A stretch of DNA of 64,000 nucleotides from Niallia sp052318935 (GCA_052318935.1 JBQRKO010000008.1); one strand, 5' to 3'. Positions 36,073 to 45,222 are shown, counted from the first letter of the stretch. Numbers and translations: made by a program. Notes: a model not told the origin generated them from the sequence alone.

Positions 36073-37359
36073 ATGTTTTGTTATCAGTGTGAGCAGACGC
36101 CAAAGGGTGGATGCAAGGTCATCGGCGTTTGTGGGAAAGATGAAACAATCGCAAGTTTACAAGATACGATTATTTTTGGATTAAAAGGGATCGCTGCTTA
36201 TCGTACCCATGCCGCTCAGCTCGGTGCGACAGATCCTTTTGTGGATGCAACAACCCACGAAGCATTATATATGACACTGACTAATTCCAATTTTAATGTG
36301 CAGGAACATATTGATATGGCAATGAAAGTAGGTCAATCAGCTGTTCGTGTCATGGAATTGCTTGATGAAGCTCATACCAACCGATTAGGCATTCCAGTGC
36401 CTATTCGAGTTTCACAAAATAAGATAGAAGGCAAATGCATTATCGTAACAGGCCATAATTTATTTGCATTAGAAGAATTATTAAAGCAAACAGAGGGTAA
36501 AGGAATCAATATTTATACACATTCCGAAATGCTTCCTGCCCATGGTTATCCGGCATTAAAAAAATATTCCCATCTGAAAGGAAACATAGGAAAGGCTTGG
36601 TATGATCAACGCCGTTTATTTGAAAAATTCCCTGGCGCCATTCTTGCAACAACAAATTGTGTGATGCCAATTAAAGGTTCCTATGCGGATAGAATGTTCT
36701 CTTATGAAGTAGCTGGTTTGGAAAATGTCCAAAAGATTGAGGGAGATGATTTTTCTGTTCTAATCAATCGAGCATTAGAGTTGCCAGAAGCGAATATCGA
36801 ATCTGATGAAACTCTAGTAACCGGCTTCCATCATGAAACAGTGCTTGGGCTTGCCCCCGAAGTCATTTCAGCAGTGAAAGACGGAAAAATTAAACGTTTC
36901 TTCGTGATTGCAGGCTGCGATGCTCCAGGAAAAGGGGGAGAATATTATCGTGAACTAGCAACCTCTCTCCCACCAGAAACAGTCATTTTAACGACTTCCT
37001 GCGGCAAGTTCCGCTTTAACGATGTCGATTATGGTGTCGTACCTGGTACAAATATACCAAGATACATTGATTTAGGCCAATGCAATAATTCTGGTTCTAC
37101 GATTAAAATTGCAAAGGCGTTAGCCGAAGCATTTGAATGCTCTATTCATGACTTGCCAATCAGCATAGTTCTTTCATGGTTTGAACAAAAAGCAGTCGCT
37201 ATTTTATTAGGTTTATTTAGTTTAGGCATTCAAGATATTCGAATTGGACCAAAACCTCCAGAATTTATCTCAGACGGAGTTATGCAAGTTCTGCAAGAAA
37301 CTTTCAACTTAAAATTAATTGGTACAGCACAAGAAGATTTGCAAGAAATGCTTCAATAA
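36073..37359 (+). CDS. hcp: Hydroxylamine reductase (hybrid-cluster protein)
   Basis: A 428-residue Hcp of the short class. The N-terminal cluster ligands are in MFCYQCEQTPKGGCKVIGVCGKD (spaced C-x2-C-x7-C-x5-C), and the hybrid-cluster residues include the Cys motifs VIAGCDAPGKGGEYY, TTSCGKF and LGQCNN. Hcp reduces hydroxylamine or nitric oxide under nitrosative stress. The ATG at 36073 follows GAGGGAGAG. An Fnr-type box lies upstream. Confidence 0.93.
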   Translation: MFCYQCEQTPKGGCKVIGVCGKDETIASLQDTIIFGLKGIAAYRTHAAQLGATDPFVDATTHEALYMTLTNSNFNVQEHIDMAMKVGQSAVRVMELLDEAHTNRLGIPVPIRVSQNKIEGKCIIVTGHNLFALEELLKQTEGKGINIYTHSEMLPAHGYPALKKYSHLKGNIGKAWYDQRRLFEKFPGAILATTNCVMPIKGSYADRMFSYEVAGLENVQKIEGDDFSVLINRALELPEANIESDETLVTGFHHETVLGLAPEVISAVKDGKIKRFFVIAGCDAPGKGGEYYRELATSLPPETVILTTSCGKFRFNDVDYGVVPGTNIPRYIDLGQCNNSGSTIKIAKALAEAFECSIHDLPISIVLSWFEQKAVAILLGLFSLGIQDIRIGPKPPEFISDGVMQVLQETFNLKLIGTAQEDLQEMLQ

Positions 37360-37392
37360 AAAACGGTGAGCTACTCACTGTTTTTTTATTGA
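37358..37392. terminator. Bidirectional terminator between hcp and crp
   Basis: A-rich, then ACGGTGAG/CTCACTGT stem with a four-base loop, then a T run. It serves both convergent genes. Confidence 0.8.
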
Positions 37393-38078
37393 AATAATCG
37401 ATCAAGCAATTTGTCCGGATGTATGATGATATCTCCTTCATAAGTACGGATTAATTGCTCTTTTTTTAGCTTTGTAAATGTTCTGCTGACCGTTTCTCTT
37501 GTTGTTCCAATCATATTCGCTAGATCTTTATTGGTAAATTCTCCTGTTAAAAGAACAAATCCGTCCTCTAATTTTTTCCCATGCGTTTTGCTTAATCGAA
37601 TCAGCAATTTGATGATTTGCTGATATGTATTGTTTAATATTTGCTCCCCTAACCGATCTTGAAGATCCACAATTTTTTCCCCTAGTACTTTAAATACTTT
37701 AATACATAGCTCGGGATTATCTATTAACACTTTTTCAAACTCTTGAATGGGAATAACGACCAATGATGCTTCTTCCTGCACTTTTGCAAAAGCTGGATAT
37801 CCACCCTTTCTGAAAAAACCTACATGCGGGAACATTTCGCCTTTTTTTAAAACCGCCACGATTTGTTCTTTTCCATTTAGATCCGTTCTATAAACTTTCA
37901 CTTTTCCATCAAAAATAAAATACGTATTTTTAAGCGGTTCACCTTGCAGAAATACGTGGCTCCCTTTCTTAAATGTTCTAACCATGCCTATTTCCACAAT
38001 CCTTGCTAATTCACGATTATCCAACTCTTTAAAAAGAGAAAATTCTGATAACAGTTTATTAATGTCTTGACTATTCAT
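37386..38078 (-). CDS. Crp/Fnr-family regulator
   Basis: A 230-residue regulator: an N-terminal cyclic-nucleotide-binding-like barrel (FKKGSHVFLQGEPLKNTYFI), a dimer helix, and a C-terminal helix-turn-helix (FTNKDLANMIGTTRETVSRTF). It holds only one Cys (NPELC), so it lacks the cysteine cluster of oxygen-sensing Fnr. It probably controls hcp through the GTGA-N6-TCAC box (inference); the signal is unknown, with haem-bound NO one possibility. Confidence 0.87.
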   Translation of the reverse strand: MNSQDINKLLSEFSLFKELDNRELARIVEIGMVRTFKKGSHVFLQGEPLKNTYFIFDGKVKVYRTDLNGKEQIVAVLKKGEMFPHVGFFRKGGYPAFAKVQEEASLVVIPIQEFEKVLIDNPELCIKVFKVLGEKIVDLQDRLGEQILNNTYQQIIKLLIRLSKTHGKKLEDGFVLLTGEFTNKDLANMIGTTRETVSRTFTKLKKEQLIRTYEGDIIIHPDKLLDRLFQ

Positions 38079-38141
38079 TATGCACCTCTAAAGTGAATGG
38101 CTTTCTATTATTTTACCAAAAAAATTAAATTGATTTAACGA

Positions 38142-38181
38142 AAAAAAATCTCACACTTGTTAACGTTCAAAGTGTGAGAAT
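38142..38181 (-). terminator. Terminator of the kdp operon
   Basis: CTCACACTT and AAGTGTGAG form a nine-pair stem, followed on the minus strand by A then eight T. It lies 57 bases beyond the last gene. Confidence 0.88.
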
Positions 38182-38237
38182 GAAGGAGTGAAAGGATTAA
38201 ATAAATAATATATAATGTTTGTTTTGGAAACTTTGAA

Positions 38238-38654
38238 TTATAGGTTGCCTATTTTTTTATTTATTTTCATTAAATAATCAATAACTTCTCTTCTCCTGAT
38301 AATCACAATAAAAATCTCTTTGTCATCTAATACAGGAATAAAATTTTGTTCTAATACTCGTAAAAATACATCTTCAATTTCAGCATTAATTGTTATCGGT
38401 TGATTAACTCGATGAATTGGCACTTCAGAGATGTTGACTCGTTCTGTATTTTTAAAATTTAAAGTTGGTGTATGTTTTAATTTCCAAAGTAAATCACCTT
38501 CAGTAAGTGTTCCAGCGTACTTCCCTTCTTCTGTTAATAAAGGAATTGCCGTATATCGATGGTATTCCATTTTTTCTAATGCTTGCCTCATTGTTGATTT
38601 AAAAGGAAGATATACAACATCTTTTTTCGGAATTAAGAAAAATGCTATATTCAT
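38238..38654 (-). CDS. CBS-domain protein at the end of the kdp operon
   Basis: A 138-residue protein made of a CBS pair (about 8-60 and 75-130; YAGTLTEGDLLW in the first, ENFIPVLDD-like NFIPVLDDKEIF in the second). CBS pairs bind adenine nucleotides, and some bind c-di-AMP. It starts just after kdpD. A role in adjusting Kdp activity is inferred from position only. Confidence 0.8.
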   Translation of the reverse strand: MNIAFFLIPKKDVVYLPFKSTMRQALEKMEYHRYTAIPLLTEEGKYAGTLTEGDLLWKLKHTPTLNFKNTERVNISEVPIHRVNQPITINAEIEDVFLRVLEQNFIPVLDDKEIFIVIIRRREVIDYLMKINKKIGNL

Positions 38655-38668
38655 TTTTTGTTTTCTCC

Positions 38669-39823
38669 TTACTTTCCAACTGAAACAATATGAATTTCAA
38701 TATTGGAAGTTTCCCTCATAATGCTGTTGACAATGGAGCCTCTTATTATTTCTTCCCATCTAGATTTTGCAGATTGCCCTAGTAGGATTTGCGTTATTTT
38801 ATATTGTGCTGCTATTTCTACAATCGCTTTTGCGGGCTTACGTTTATTTGCTTCCTGTAATAAAAATTCAGCATTAAATTGTTTAGCTAATTGCTTCCAC
38901 TGGTTAATTTTTTGTTGTTTCTCACTAGAAATATTGCTGGCATTTCCTATTACATTTAAAATATAGAGTTCTGCTTTCAATCGACTGGCCATGCGAAACC
39001 CTCTTCTAATTAACCTTTCAGCAGTTGGTCCATATTGTACACACACTAGAATTTTTTCATGTACCCCCGTGTGAAGCAATGAAGAATTTGAAATATTTTG
39101 CATGTTTTTTTCATCTACATCGTCAGCCACTTCTCTTAAAGCTAATTCTCTCAATGAAGATAGATTTGAAGATGTAAAAAAATGATTTAAACTCTGTGCT
39201 ATTTTTTCTTGCTTATAGAGCTTTCCTTCTTTCAGCCTCTTTTGCAGTGTTTCTGGTGTAACGTCGATCAATTGAACCTCATTAGCTTTTTGAATAAAAG
39301 TATCAGGCACTCGTTCTCTAACAGCAACTCCAGTGATTTGATAGACAATATCGTTTACACTTTCTAAATGCTGAATATTCACAGCTGATAGAACATGTAT
39401 GCCAGCATCTAATAGCTCTTCTACATCTAAGTAGCGCTTCACATGTTTGGAACCGGGAATATTTGTGTGTGCTAATTCATCTACAAGCACAATTTCTGGT
39501 GAACGACTAATGATTGCTTCTACATTTAATTCATAGAATATTTTCCCTTTGTATTCAATTGCCTTTAGCGGAACCTGTTCCAAATCCATTATTTGCTCTT
39601 CCGTTTCTGCTCTGCCATGTGTTTCAATTAGTCCGATGACAATATCCTTCCCCTCTGCCCCCAGTTCACATGCATCTTGCAGCATTTTGTAGGTTTTTCC
39701 TACACCTGGTGCTGCACCTACATAAAGTTTTAGTTGTCCCCTCTTTGATTCCGCTATTTCTTCTAACAGTTCCTCAGGTGTTTTCCGTCTAAAATAAGGA
39801 TGATTTTCTCCCAATTCATTCAC
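38669..39823 (-). CDS. kdpD: Short KdpD: sensor domains without the kinase
   Basis: A 384-residue protein equal to the N-terminal half of KdpD. Residues about 25-235 are the KdpD domain (Walker-like GAAPGVGKTYKML, then VDELAHTNIPGSKH and SAVNIQHLESVND), and about 255-380 are a universal-stress-type domain (ILVCVQYGPTAERLIRRG). The membrane helices, His-kinase and ATPase domains are all absent, and no kdpE is found nearby. Such short forms occur in bacilli with riboswitch-controlled kdp. GTG at 39823 and TTG at 39814 are both possible starts. Confidence 0.88.
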   Translation of the reverse strand: MNELGENHPYFRRKTPEELLEEIAESKRGQLKLYVGAAPGVGKTYKMLQDACELGAEGKDIVIGLIETHGRAETEEQIMDLEQVPLKAIEYKGKIFYELNVEAIISRSPEIVLVDELAHTNIPGSKHVKRYLDVEELLDAGIHVLSAVNIQHLESVNDIVYQITGVAVRERVPDTFIQKANEVQLIDVTPETLQKRLKEGKLYKQEKIAQSLNHFFTSSNLSSLRELALREVADDVDEKNMQNISNSSLLHTGVHEKILVCVQYGPTAERLIRRGFRMASRLKAELYILNVIGNASNISSEKQQKINQWKQLAKQFNAEFLLQEANKRKPAKAIVEIAAQYKITQILLGQSAKSRWEEIIRGSIVNSIMRETSNIEIHIVSVGK

Positions 39824-39996
39824 CTCATAAAAAAAGCTTAGGGCGCCTTGCTCAGCTCCGAAGAAAAATGTTCATTCGACTTAGATAAAGTGCTTTTTAC
39901 TTTTAGAGGCAAAGGGTTATTTCTCACTGGGGCTTAGCTAGAGAGCTAGACACTCATCTAAGTTCAAAAATTTTATACTTCTTATCTTCTAAATCT

Positions 39997-40023
39997 ATGG
40001 AGGCCGACTCTTAGAGTCAACCT
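39997..40023 (-). terminator. Stable hairpin between kdpC and kdpD
   Basis: GGAGGTTGACTC and GAGTCGGCCTCC pair (with two G-U wobbles) around TAA, in a 210-base gap. No T run follows, so it is more likely an RNA stability or processing element that sets Kdp pump versus KdpD levels. Confidence 0.5.
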
Positions 40024-40033
40024 CCTTCATCCT

Positions 40034-40615
40034 TTACTTTATTCTTTTATCAAGATATAGGTTTAATAACAGAACATTAATACGTTCTTCGCCTAATAAA
40101 CCTAGTTCTTTTCCTTCTGTGTGTTTTTCTACTAATTCTTTTAATTCATTAGTAGAAAGATTTGTTGCTTTTGAGATGCGGTCAATTTGAGCATATGCTG
40201 CCTCAGGACTAATATGCGGGTCTAAACCTGATCCCGAATTTGTCACAAGGTCTATTGGTACATGATGAATTGGAATATTAGGGTTTTCTTTCTCCCATGC
40301 TGCTATAGACGCTTCTATTCGTTTGACCATTTCTTTATTTGATGGAGCATAGTTATTCGATCCTGAACTTGCACCATCATTTTTAATGCTTGATACTCTT
40401 CCATGGAAATACTTTGATCCTGTAAAATTTTGACCAATTAACCGTGAACCAATAACTTCATTATCCTCATTATATAATAAACTTCCATCTGCTTTTTCTG
40501 GCATCACTACCTGGGCAATCCCAGTTACAACAAGTGGATAAACTAAACCACACAAAAGCATCATAACCAAGCTTATGCGAATGATTGGACCAATTATTGA
40601 TTGTTTCACTTCCAT
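40034..40615 (-). CDS. kdpC: K+-transporting ATPase subunit C
   Basis: A 193-residue KdpC: one N-terminal membrane helix (about 10-32) and an external domain. Family segments are SRLIGQNFTGSKYFHGRVSS, DLVTNSGSGLDPHISPEAAYAQIDRI and the C-terminal ERINVLLLN (LN-L-LD). It stabilises the KdpAB complex. It follows kdpB by 15 bases. Confidence 0.95.
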   Translation of the reverse strand: MEVKQSIIGPIIRISLVMMLLCGLVYPLVVTGIAQVVMPEKADGSLLYNEDNEVIGSRLIGQNFTGSKYFHGRVSSIKNDGASSGSNNYAPSNKEMVKRIEASIAAWEKENPNIPIHHVPIDLVTNSGSGLDPHISPEAAYAQIDRISKATNLSTNELKELVEKHTEGKELGLLGEERINVLLLNLYLDKRIK

Positions 40616-40630
40616 TCTATTCCCTCTTTT

Positions 40631-42769
40631 CTAGATAAATAATGATACAAACATATCGATTAATTTAATTGCTATAAAAGGTACAATCACCCCGCCAAAA
40701 CCATAAATAGTTAAATTTCTTCTAAGCAGCGCATTGGAACTCAATGGTTTATAGGCTACACCTTTCATAGCCAGCGGTATTAACATTGGGATAATCAACG
40801 CATTAAAGATTAGAGCTGATAAAATAGCAGAAATCGGTGAATCTAGTTTCATAATATTTAACGCATCCATTTCTGGAATTGCAATCATGAACATGGCAGG
40901 AATGATTGCAAAATATTTGGCAATATCATTCGCTATACTAAATGTTGTAAGCGCCCCCCGAGTCATTAACAATTGCTTGCCAATCGAAACAACCTCAATG
41001 ATTTTTGTCGGATTTGAATCAAGATCCACCATATTTGCTGCTTCTTTGGCTGCCGTTGTTCCACTATTCATCGCAAGACCAACATCTGCCTGTGCAAGGG
41101 CTGGTGCATCATTTGTCCCATCACCTGTCATCGCCACTAACTTGCCCTGCTGTTGTTCATATTTAATCACTTCTATCTTATCTTCCGGTTTGCATTCAGC
41201 GATAAATTCATCAACACCTGCTTCTTTTGCTATCGTTGCAGCAGTTAGAGGATTATCCCCTGTACACATAACCGTTTTTATTCCCATTTTTCTCAGTTGA
41301 TCAAATCTTTCCTTCATCCCTGGTTTAACTGTATCCTTTAAGTAAATCAACCCATAAATACGGTCATTCACTGCAACAGCTAAAGGAGTGCCGCCAGCTT
41401 TTGAAATTCCACTTGTTTTCTCATCTAAGTTGTGTGGAATGGTTCCTCCTTGTGAGCTTACCCATTTCTTAACCGCATCGACTGCCCCTTTTCTTACCTT
41501 CGTTCCGCCCTTTAAATCTATTCCACTCATTCTTGTTTCTGCTATAAATTCAATAAACTCTCCACCATTTGCAACTTGTTCATCATATTTATAATCATGC
41601 TGCTTTAAAAGTTCCAATACAGAACGACCCTCCGGTGTTTCATCACGCAGCGAGCTTATCGCTACCCATTTTGATAAGTCATCTTGACTTTCTTCACCGA
41701 CTGGAATAAAATCACTCGCCATTCGATTACCAAATGTAATAGTTCCGGTTTTATCTAAAATAATCGTGTTAATATCACCAGCTGCTTCTACTGCTTTACC
41801 TGACATTGCCAAAACATTGAATTGAGTAACACGGTCCATTCCTGCTACACCAATAGCTGAAAGGAGGCCTCCAATCGTTGTTGGAATTAAACAAACAAGC
41901 AATGCAATTAGCACTGGTATTTCCAGTTGAAAATCTAAATAATTCGTAAAGAAAGGCAATGTGACAACAACAATCATAAAAATTAATGTTAAGCTTGTTA
42001 GAACAGTATTTAAGGCAATCTCATTAGGTGTCTTTTGACGTTCCGCCCCTTCAACAAGTGAAATCATCCGATCTAAAAACGATTCACCAGCATCACTTGT
42101 TATTCTCACCTTAATCTGATCGCTGACTACTCTTGTTCCACCTGTGACAGAGTTAAAATCTCCTCCTGCTTCTTTTATAACCGGAGCTGATTCACCTGTT
42201 ATGGCCGATTCGTCAACAGAAGCTAAACCTTCTATTACTTCTCCATCACCTGGGATCATTTCCCCCTGAGAAACAATTACGATATCTCCTTTACGTAAAT
42301 TTGCTGATGAAATCTGTTCTGTCTGTCCATTTGCTAATAATTTATTCGCTTGGATGTCTTGCTTTGATTTTTTCAATGAATCCGCCTGTGCTTTCCCTCT
42401 ACCTTCTGCAAGAGCTTCTGCAAAGTTGGCAAAAAGAACAGTAAATAGTAAAATAAATGTAACTGACCAATTAAACCACGGTTCAACATGCTGATGTCCA
42501 AATATATTTGGTGCTATGGATAAAATAAGTGTAATGACAAATCCAATCTCTACGACAAACATAATTGGATTTTTTACCATTTTACGTGGATCCAGCTTGA
42601 TAAAAGATTCTTTTAATGCTTGAATGACCATTTCTTTTTCCATTGGTTTTTTACTTCCACCTTTATTTCCAGGTTCAGATTGACGACGGTTATTTCTTTG
42701 ACTATTTGGTTGAGACTGCTGTGGAAAATCGTTCACGCTGCCTCTCGCATTTAATGATTGATTAGCCAT
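40631..42769 (-). CDS. kdpB: K+-transporting ATPase subunit B (P-type ATPase)
   Basis: A 712-residue P-type ATPase. The phosphorylated Asp is in ILDKTGTITFGNR; TGES, GDGTNDAPAL and the KGGTKVRKGA nucleotide site are present. The first 45 residues are a polar Gln/Asn/Ser/Arg-rich extension (FPQQSQPNSQRNNRRQSEPG) not found in E. coli KdpB, which is about 680 residues. The ATG at 42769 follows GGAGGAAAGCAA. Confidence 0.95.
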   Translation of the reverse strand: MANQSLNARGSVNDFPQQSQPNSQRNNRRQSEPGNKGGSKKPMEKEMVIQALKESFIKLDPRKMVKNPIMFVVEIGFVITLILSIAPNIFGHQHVEPWFNWSVTFILLFTVLFANFAEALAEGRGKAQADSLKKSKQDIQANKLLANGQTEQISSANLRKGDIVIVSQGEMIPGDGEVIEGLASVDESAITGESAPVIKEAGGDFNSVTGGTRVVSDQIKVRITSDAGESFLDRMISLVEGAERQKTPNEIALNTVLTSLTLIFMIVVVTLPFFTNYLDFQLEIPVLIALLVCLIPTTIGGLLSAIGVAGMDRVTQFNVLAMSGKAVEAAGDINTIILDKTGTITFGNRMASDFIPVGEESQDDLSKWVAISSLRDETPEGRSVLELLKQHDYKYDEQVANGGEFIEFIAETRMSGIDLKGGTKVRKGAVDAVKKWVSSQGGTIPHNLDEKTSGISKAGGTPLAVAVNDRIYGLIYLKDTVKPGMKERFDQLRKMGIKTVMCTGDNPLTAATIAKEAGVDEFIAECKPEDKIEVIKYEQQQGKLVAMTGDGTNDAPALAQADVGLAMNSGTTAAKEAANMVDLDSNPTKIIEVVSIGKQLLMTRGALTTFSIANDIAKYFAIIPAMFMIAIPEMDALNIMKLDSPISAILSALIFNALIIPMLIPLAMKGVAYKPLSSNALLRRNLTIYGFGGVIVPFIAIKLIDMFVSLFI

Positions 42770-42788
42770 TTGCTTTCCTCCATTCAAC

Positions 42789-44462
42789 TTATAAAGTTAA
42801 ATATTCTGCTACTGGTCCTAATACTAATGTTGGAAAGAACGTTAAAGCCCCAACAATAAAAATTGCGCCTACTAAAATGACACCAAACAAACTTGTGTCT
42901 GTTCTAAACGTACCTACTGTTTCTGGGATGACCTTTTTAGCAGCTAATGAACCAGCAACAGCTAACATCGTAACTAATCCAAAGTATCGGCCTAAATACA
43001 TCACAATTCCTGTTGAGATGTTCCAGAACGGTGTGGCATCTCCTAATCCTTCAAAACCAGATCCATTATTGGCAGCTGCTGAGGTGTATTCATAGACAAC
43101 TTGGCTAATGCCGTGGAAACCAGGATTAGAGATCCCCTCAACTCCTAATGGGCTGAATAATGCGATGGCAGAAGCACCAAGGATAAGCAACGGATGCATT
43201 AACATGGTGATGGCAATTAATTTCATTTCCTTGCCTTCAATCTTCTTGCCTAAGAATTCAGGTGTACGTCCAACCATTAAACCTGATAAGAATACGGCAA
43301 TCATTGCATACATCATGACATTGATGAATCCTGCTCCAACACCGCCAAATACAGTATTTAAAAGCATGTTGGATAAAGCTATCATTCCGGTCATTGGTGT
43401 CAATGTATCATGCATCGTATTGACGGCTCCTGACTCTGAAGCGGTTGTTGCTACAGCATAGAGAGTAGATTGACCAACACCAAAACGAACCTCTTTTCCT
43501 TCCATGCTGCCTTGGTCATGTTGAATTCCTAGTTGATTTAAAGCTGGGTTCCCCTGATACTCAGAAACTAATGCTGTACCTAAGAAAACCACGAAAATCA
43601 TCGCCATTGATACAAATAAAACTCGACCTTGCTTAGTATTTCCAACTATTTTCCCATAGGTAAATGGCAATGCTGTTGGCAATAGAAACATTAAGACAAT
43701 TTGGATAAAGTTGCTTATTGCATTTGGATTTTCAAATGGATGTGTTGAATTTGCTCCAAAAAATCCTCCACCGTTATTGCCTAATTCCTTGATGGAAAGG
43801 AAAGAGCCAACTGGTCCACGAGCGATGGATTGCTTTGCTCCTTCAATCGTATTTGCTGTAACAGTTGGATCAAGTGTTTGAGGAACACCTAAAGCAATAA
43901 AGATAAAGGCAGCAACAAATGAAATTGGCAATAAAACCCTTGTGATCGAGCGAACTAAATCAACAAAAAAGTTCCCCATTTCTTTTCCAGAAAGCGCCCG
44001 AACAAATGCTATTGCTGCAGCAAGAGCTGTACCTGGTGCAACAAACATCATAAACAGAACGCCAATCATTTGGGATAGATAACTTAAACCACTTTCACCG
44101 CTATAATGCTGTAAATCCGTATTCGTCATAAAGCTAATAGCCGTATTAAACGCTAATGCAGGATTCATACCTAGGATATTACTTGGATTTAAAGGTAGAA
44201 CTCCTTGAAATCGAAAAACCAAGTAAACAAGAAAAATTATAAAAGCATTGGCTACAGCTAAAGATAGTGCATATTGCTTCCAAGTTTGATTTACATTTTT
44301 TATGCCTCCAATCTTAAAGAGAAGCTTTTCAAATGGACCAAACACTTTATCTAAACCTGTTTCGTTATAGTCAAACACTTTTGCTAAATATAAGCCAAAA
44401 GGTTTAGCCAACAAGAATACAACCGCAAGTAGAATGACAATAGTAAGGATTGTTAAACTCAA
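42789..44462 (-). CDS. kdpA: K+-transporting ATPase subunit A
   Basis: A 557-residue channel-like K+-selective subunit with about ten helices. Selectivity loops are visible (NTAISFMTNTDLQHYSGE, NNGGGFFGANSTHPFENP, TTASESGAVNTMHD, AAANNGSGFEG). The start is a TTG at 44462 with GGGGG eight bases upstream, which would lower translation. It follows kdpF by 16 bases. Confidence 0.95.
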   Translation of the reverse strand: MSLTILTIVILLAVVFLLAKPFGLYLAKVFDYNETGLDKVFGPFEKLLFKIGGIKNVNQTWKQYALSLAVANAFIIFLVYLVFRFQGVLPLNPSNILGMNPALAFNTAISFMTNTDLQHYSGESGLSYLSQMIGVLFMMFVAPGTALAAAIAFVRALSGKEMGNFFVDLVRSITRVLLPISFVAAFIFIALGVPQTLDPTVTANTIEGAKQSIARGPVGSFLSIKELGNNGGGFFGANSTHPFENPNAISNFIQIVLMFLLPTALPFTYGKIVGNTKQGRVLFVSMAMIFVVFLGTALVSEYQGNPALNQLGIQHDQGSMEGKEVRFGVGQSTLYAVATTASESGAVNTMHDTLTPMTGMIALSNMLLNTVFGGVGAGFINVMMYAMIAVFLSGLMVGRTPEFLGKKIEGKEMKLIAITMLMHPLLILGASAIALFSPLGVEGISNPGFHGISQVVYEYTSAAANNGSGFEGLGDATPFWNISTGIVMYLGRYFGLVTMLAVAGSLAAKKVIPETVGTFRTDTSLFGVILVGAIFIVGALTFFPTLVLGPVAEYLTL

Positions 44463-44478
44463 TGTTACTACCCCCGAA

Positions 44479-44556
44479 TTAGAATTTTTCTGGATTGATT
44501 AACACATATAAAAGATAGATAGAAACCAAACATGCCAACACAAATAAAATAATCAT
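44479..44556 (-). CDS. kdpF: KdpF small membrane subunit
   Basis: A 25-residue single-helix peptide starting MIILFVLACL and ending YVLINPEKF, which matches the KdpF end YALINAEAF of E. coli. Its ATG overlaps the stop of the small ORF upstream (ATGA), and AAGTGAAAAGC serves as the site. KdpF stabilises the Kdp complex in the membrane. Confidence 0.88.
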   Translation of the reverse strand: MIILFVLACLVSIYLLYVLINPEKF

Positions 44557-44660
44557 TGCTTTTCACTTCCTTGATTAATCACTTGCGACGACCACTTTGT
44601 TAAACCAACCATAAGAATTGGCAAAAGAATAAAGATTCCAACCATTAAAATATCGAGCAT
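44553..44660 (-). CDS. 35-residue membrane peptide ahead of kdpF
   Basis: Starts MLDILMVGIFILLPILMVGL and ends SSQVINQGSEKQ: one hydrophobic helix and a polar tail. GAGGGGAATGGAATC precedes the ATG. Translation is coupled to kdpF by an ATGA overlap. It could be an extra Kdp subunit or a leader that couples kdpF translation. Not recognised as a named family. Confidence 0.65.
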   Translation of the reverse strand: MLDILMVGIFILLPILMVGLTKWSSQVINQGSEKQ

Positions 44661-44766
44661 GATTCCATTCCCCTCTTTCATTTCCATAGGATATTTTTAG
44701 TTAGTACATTAATAAAAAAGTTTGTGTACTTGTTTAAATAATTATACTTATCTCAAAAATGAATAC

Positions 44767-44804
44767 AAAAAACCCGCAAGAAGAGGACCTTCATGCGGGT
44801 TTTA
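44767..44804 (-). terminator. Riboswitch-controlled terminator before kdp
   Basis: AAAACCCGCA and TGCGGGTTTTTT form a strong stem with a T run, 39 bases beyond the third c-di-AMP aptamer and about 105 bases before the first small ORF. It is the expression platform that c-di-AMP would switch to OFF. Confidence 0.88.
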
Positions 44805-44842
44805 GACATCACTAAAGAAGCATTGTCTATCCACAATTTTTT

Positions 44843-44994
44843 TGGTTCCTCTCACAACGCTTACGGGGTTAGCTGTCGGATTCGGGACAGAGAGTATCCC
44901 TTCTTAACATTTTTGTTAAGATTCACCCCTAGCATGTAAAAATCATGCAAAATGGTTCCCCCGCTCTTTAATAAGATTAAGCGACTTTTTTTGT
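44843..44994 (-). ncRNA. c-di-AMP riboswitch (ydaO/yuaA type), third of three
   Basis: Minus strand blocks in order: TCGCTTAATC, GAGCGGGGGAACC, TAGGGGTGAATC, AAGGGATA, CCCGAATCCGACAGCTAACC, CCGTAAGCGTT. These are the invariant ydaO blocks. It is the aptamer closest to kdp and is followed by a terminator. c-di-AMP binding lowers expression of K+ uptake genes. Confidence 0.93.
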
Positions 44995-45024
44995 AAAATA
45001 TGTTATTTTTTTCTTATAAAGGCA

Positions 45025-45057
45025 TAAAAAAGACCACTGAGGGTTCTCAGTGATTTT
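45025..45057 (-). terminator. Terminator after the second aptamer
   Basis: CACTGAG and CTCAGTG pair around AACC, followed on the minus strand by GTC and six T. It lies between the second and third aptamers, giving each its own switch. Confidence 0.82.
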
Positions 45058-45074
45058 TAAAAATCACAAGAAAT

Positions 45075-45222
45075 CCCCTCTCTCATAACGCTTACGGAGT
45101 TAGCTGTCGGATTCGGGCTATAAGAGTAGCCCTACCAGTTTCCTGGATTCACCCCAAGTGATCACTTTGCATCACAAAATTGGGTCCCCCGCTCCTATCG
45201 GATTAAGCGATAATAGGAATCA
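45075..45222 (-). ncRNA. c-di-AMP riboswitch (ydaO/yuaA type), second of three
   Basis: All conserved blocks are present: TCGCTTAATC, GAGCGGGGGACCC, TGGGGTGAATC, AGGGCTA, CCCGAATCCGACAGCTAAC, CCGTAAGCGTT. It has the usual length and its own downstream terminator. Confidence 0.93.

Noticed and set aside
38669..39823. Frameshifted full-length KdpD
   Set aside because: Nothing downstream matches a kinase domain in any frame; the CBS gene follows directly, so the short form is genuine.
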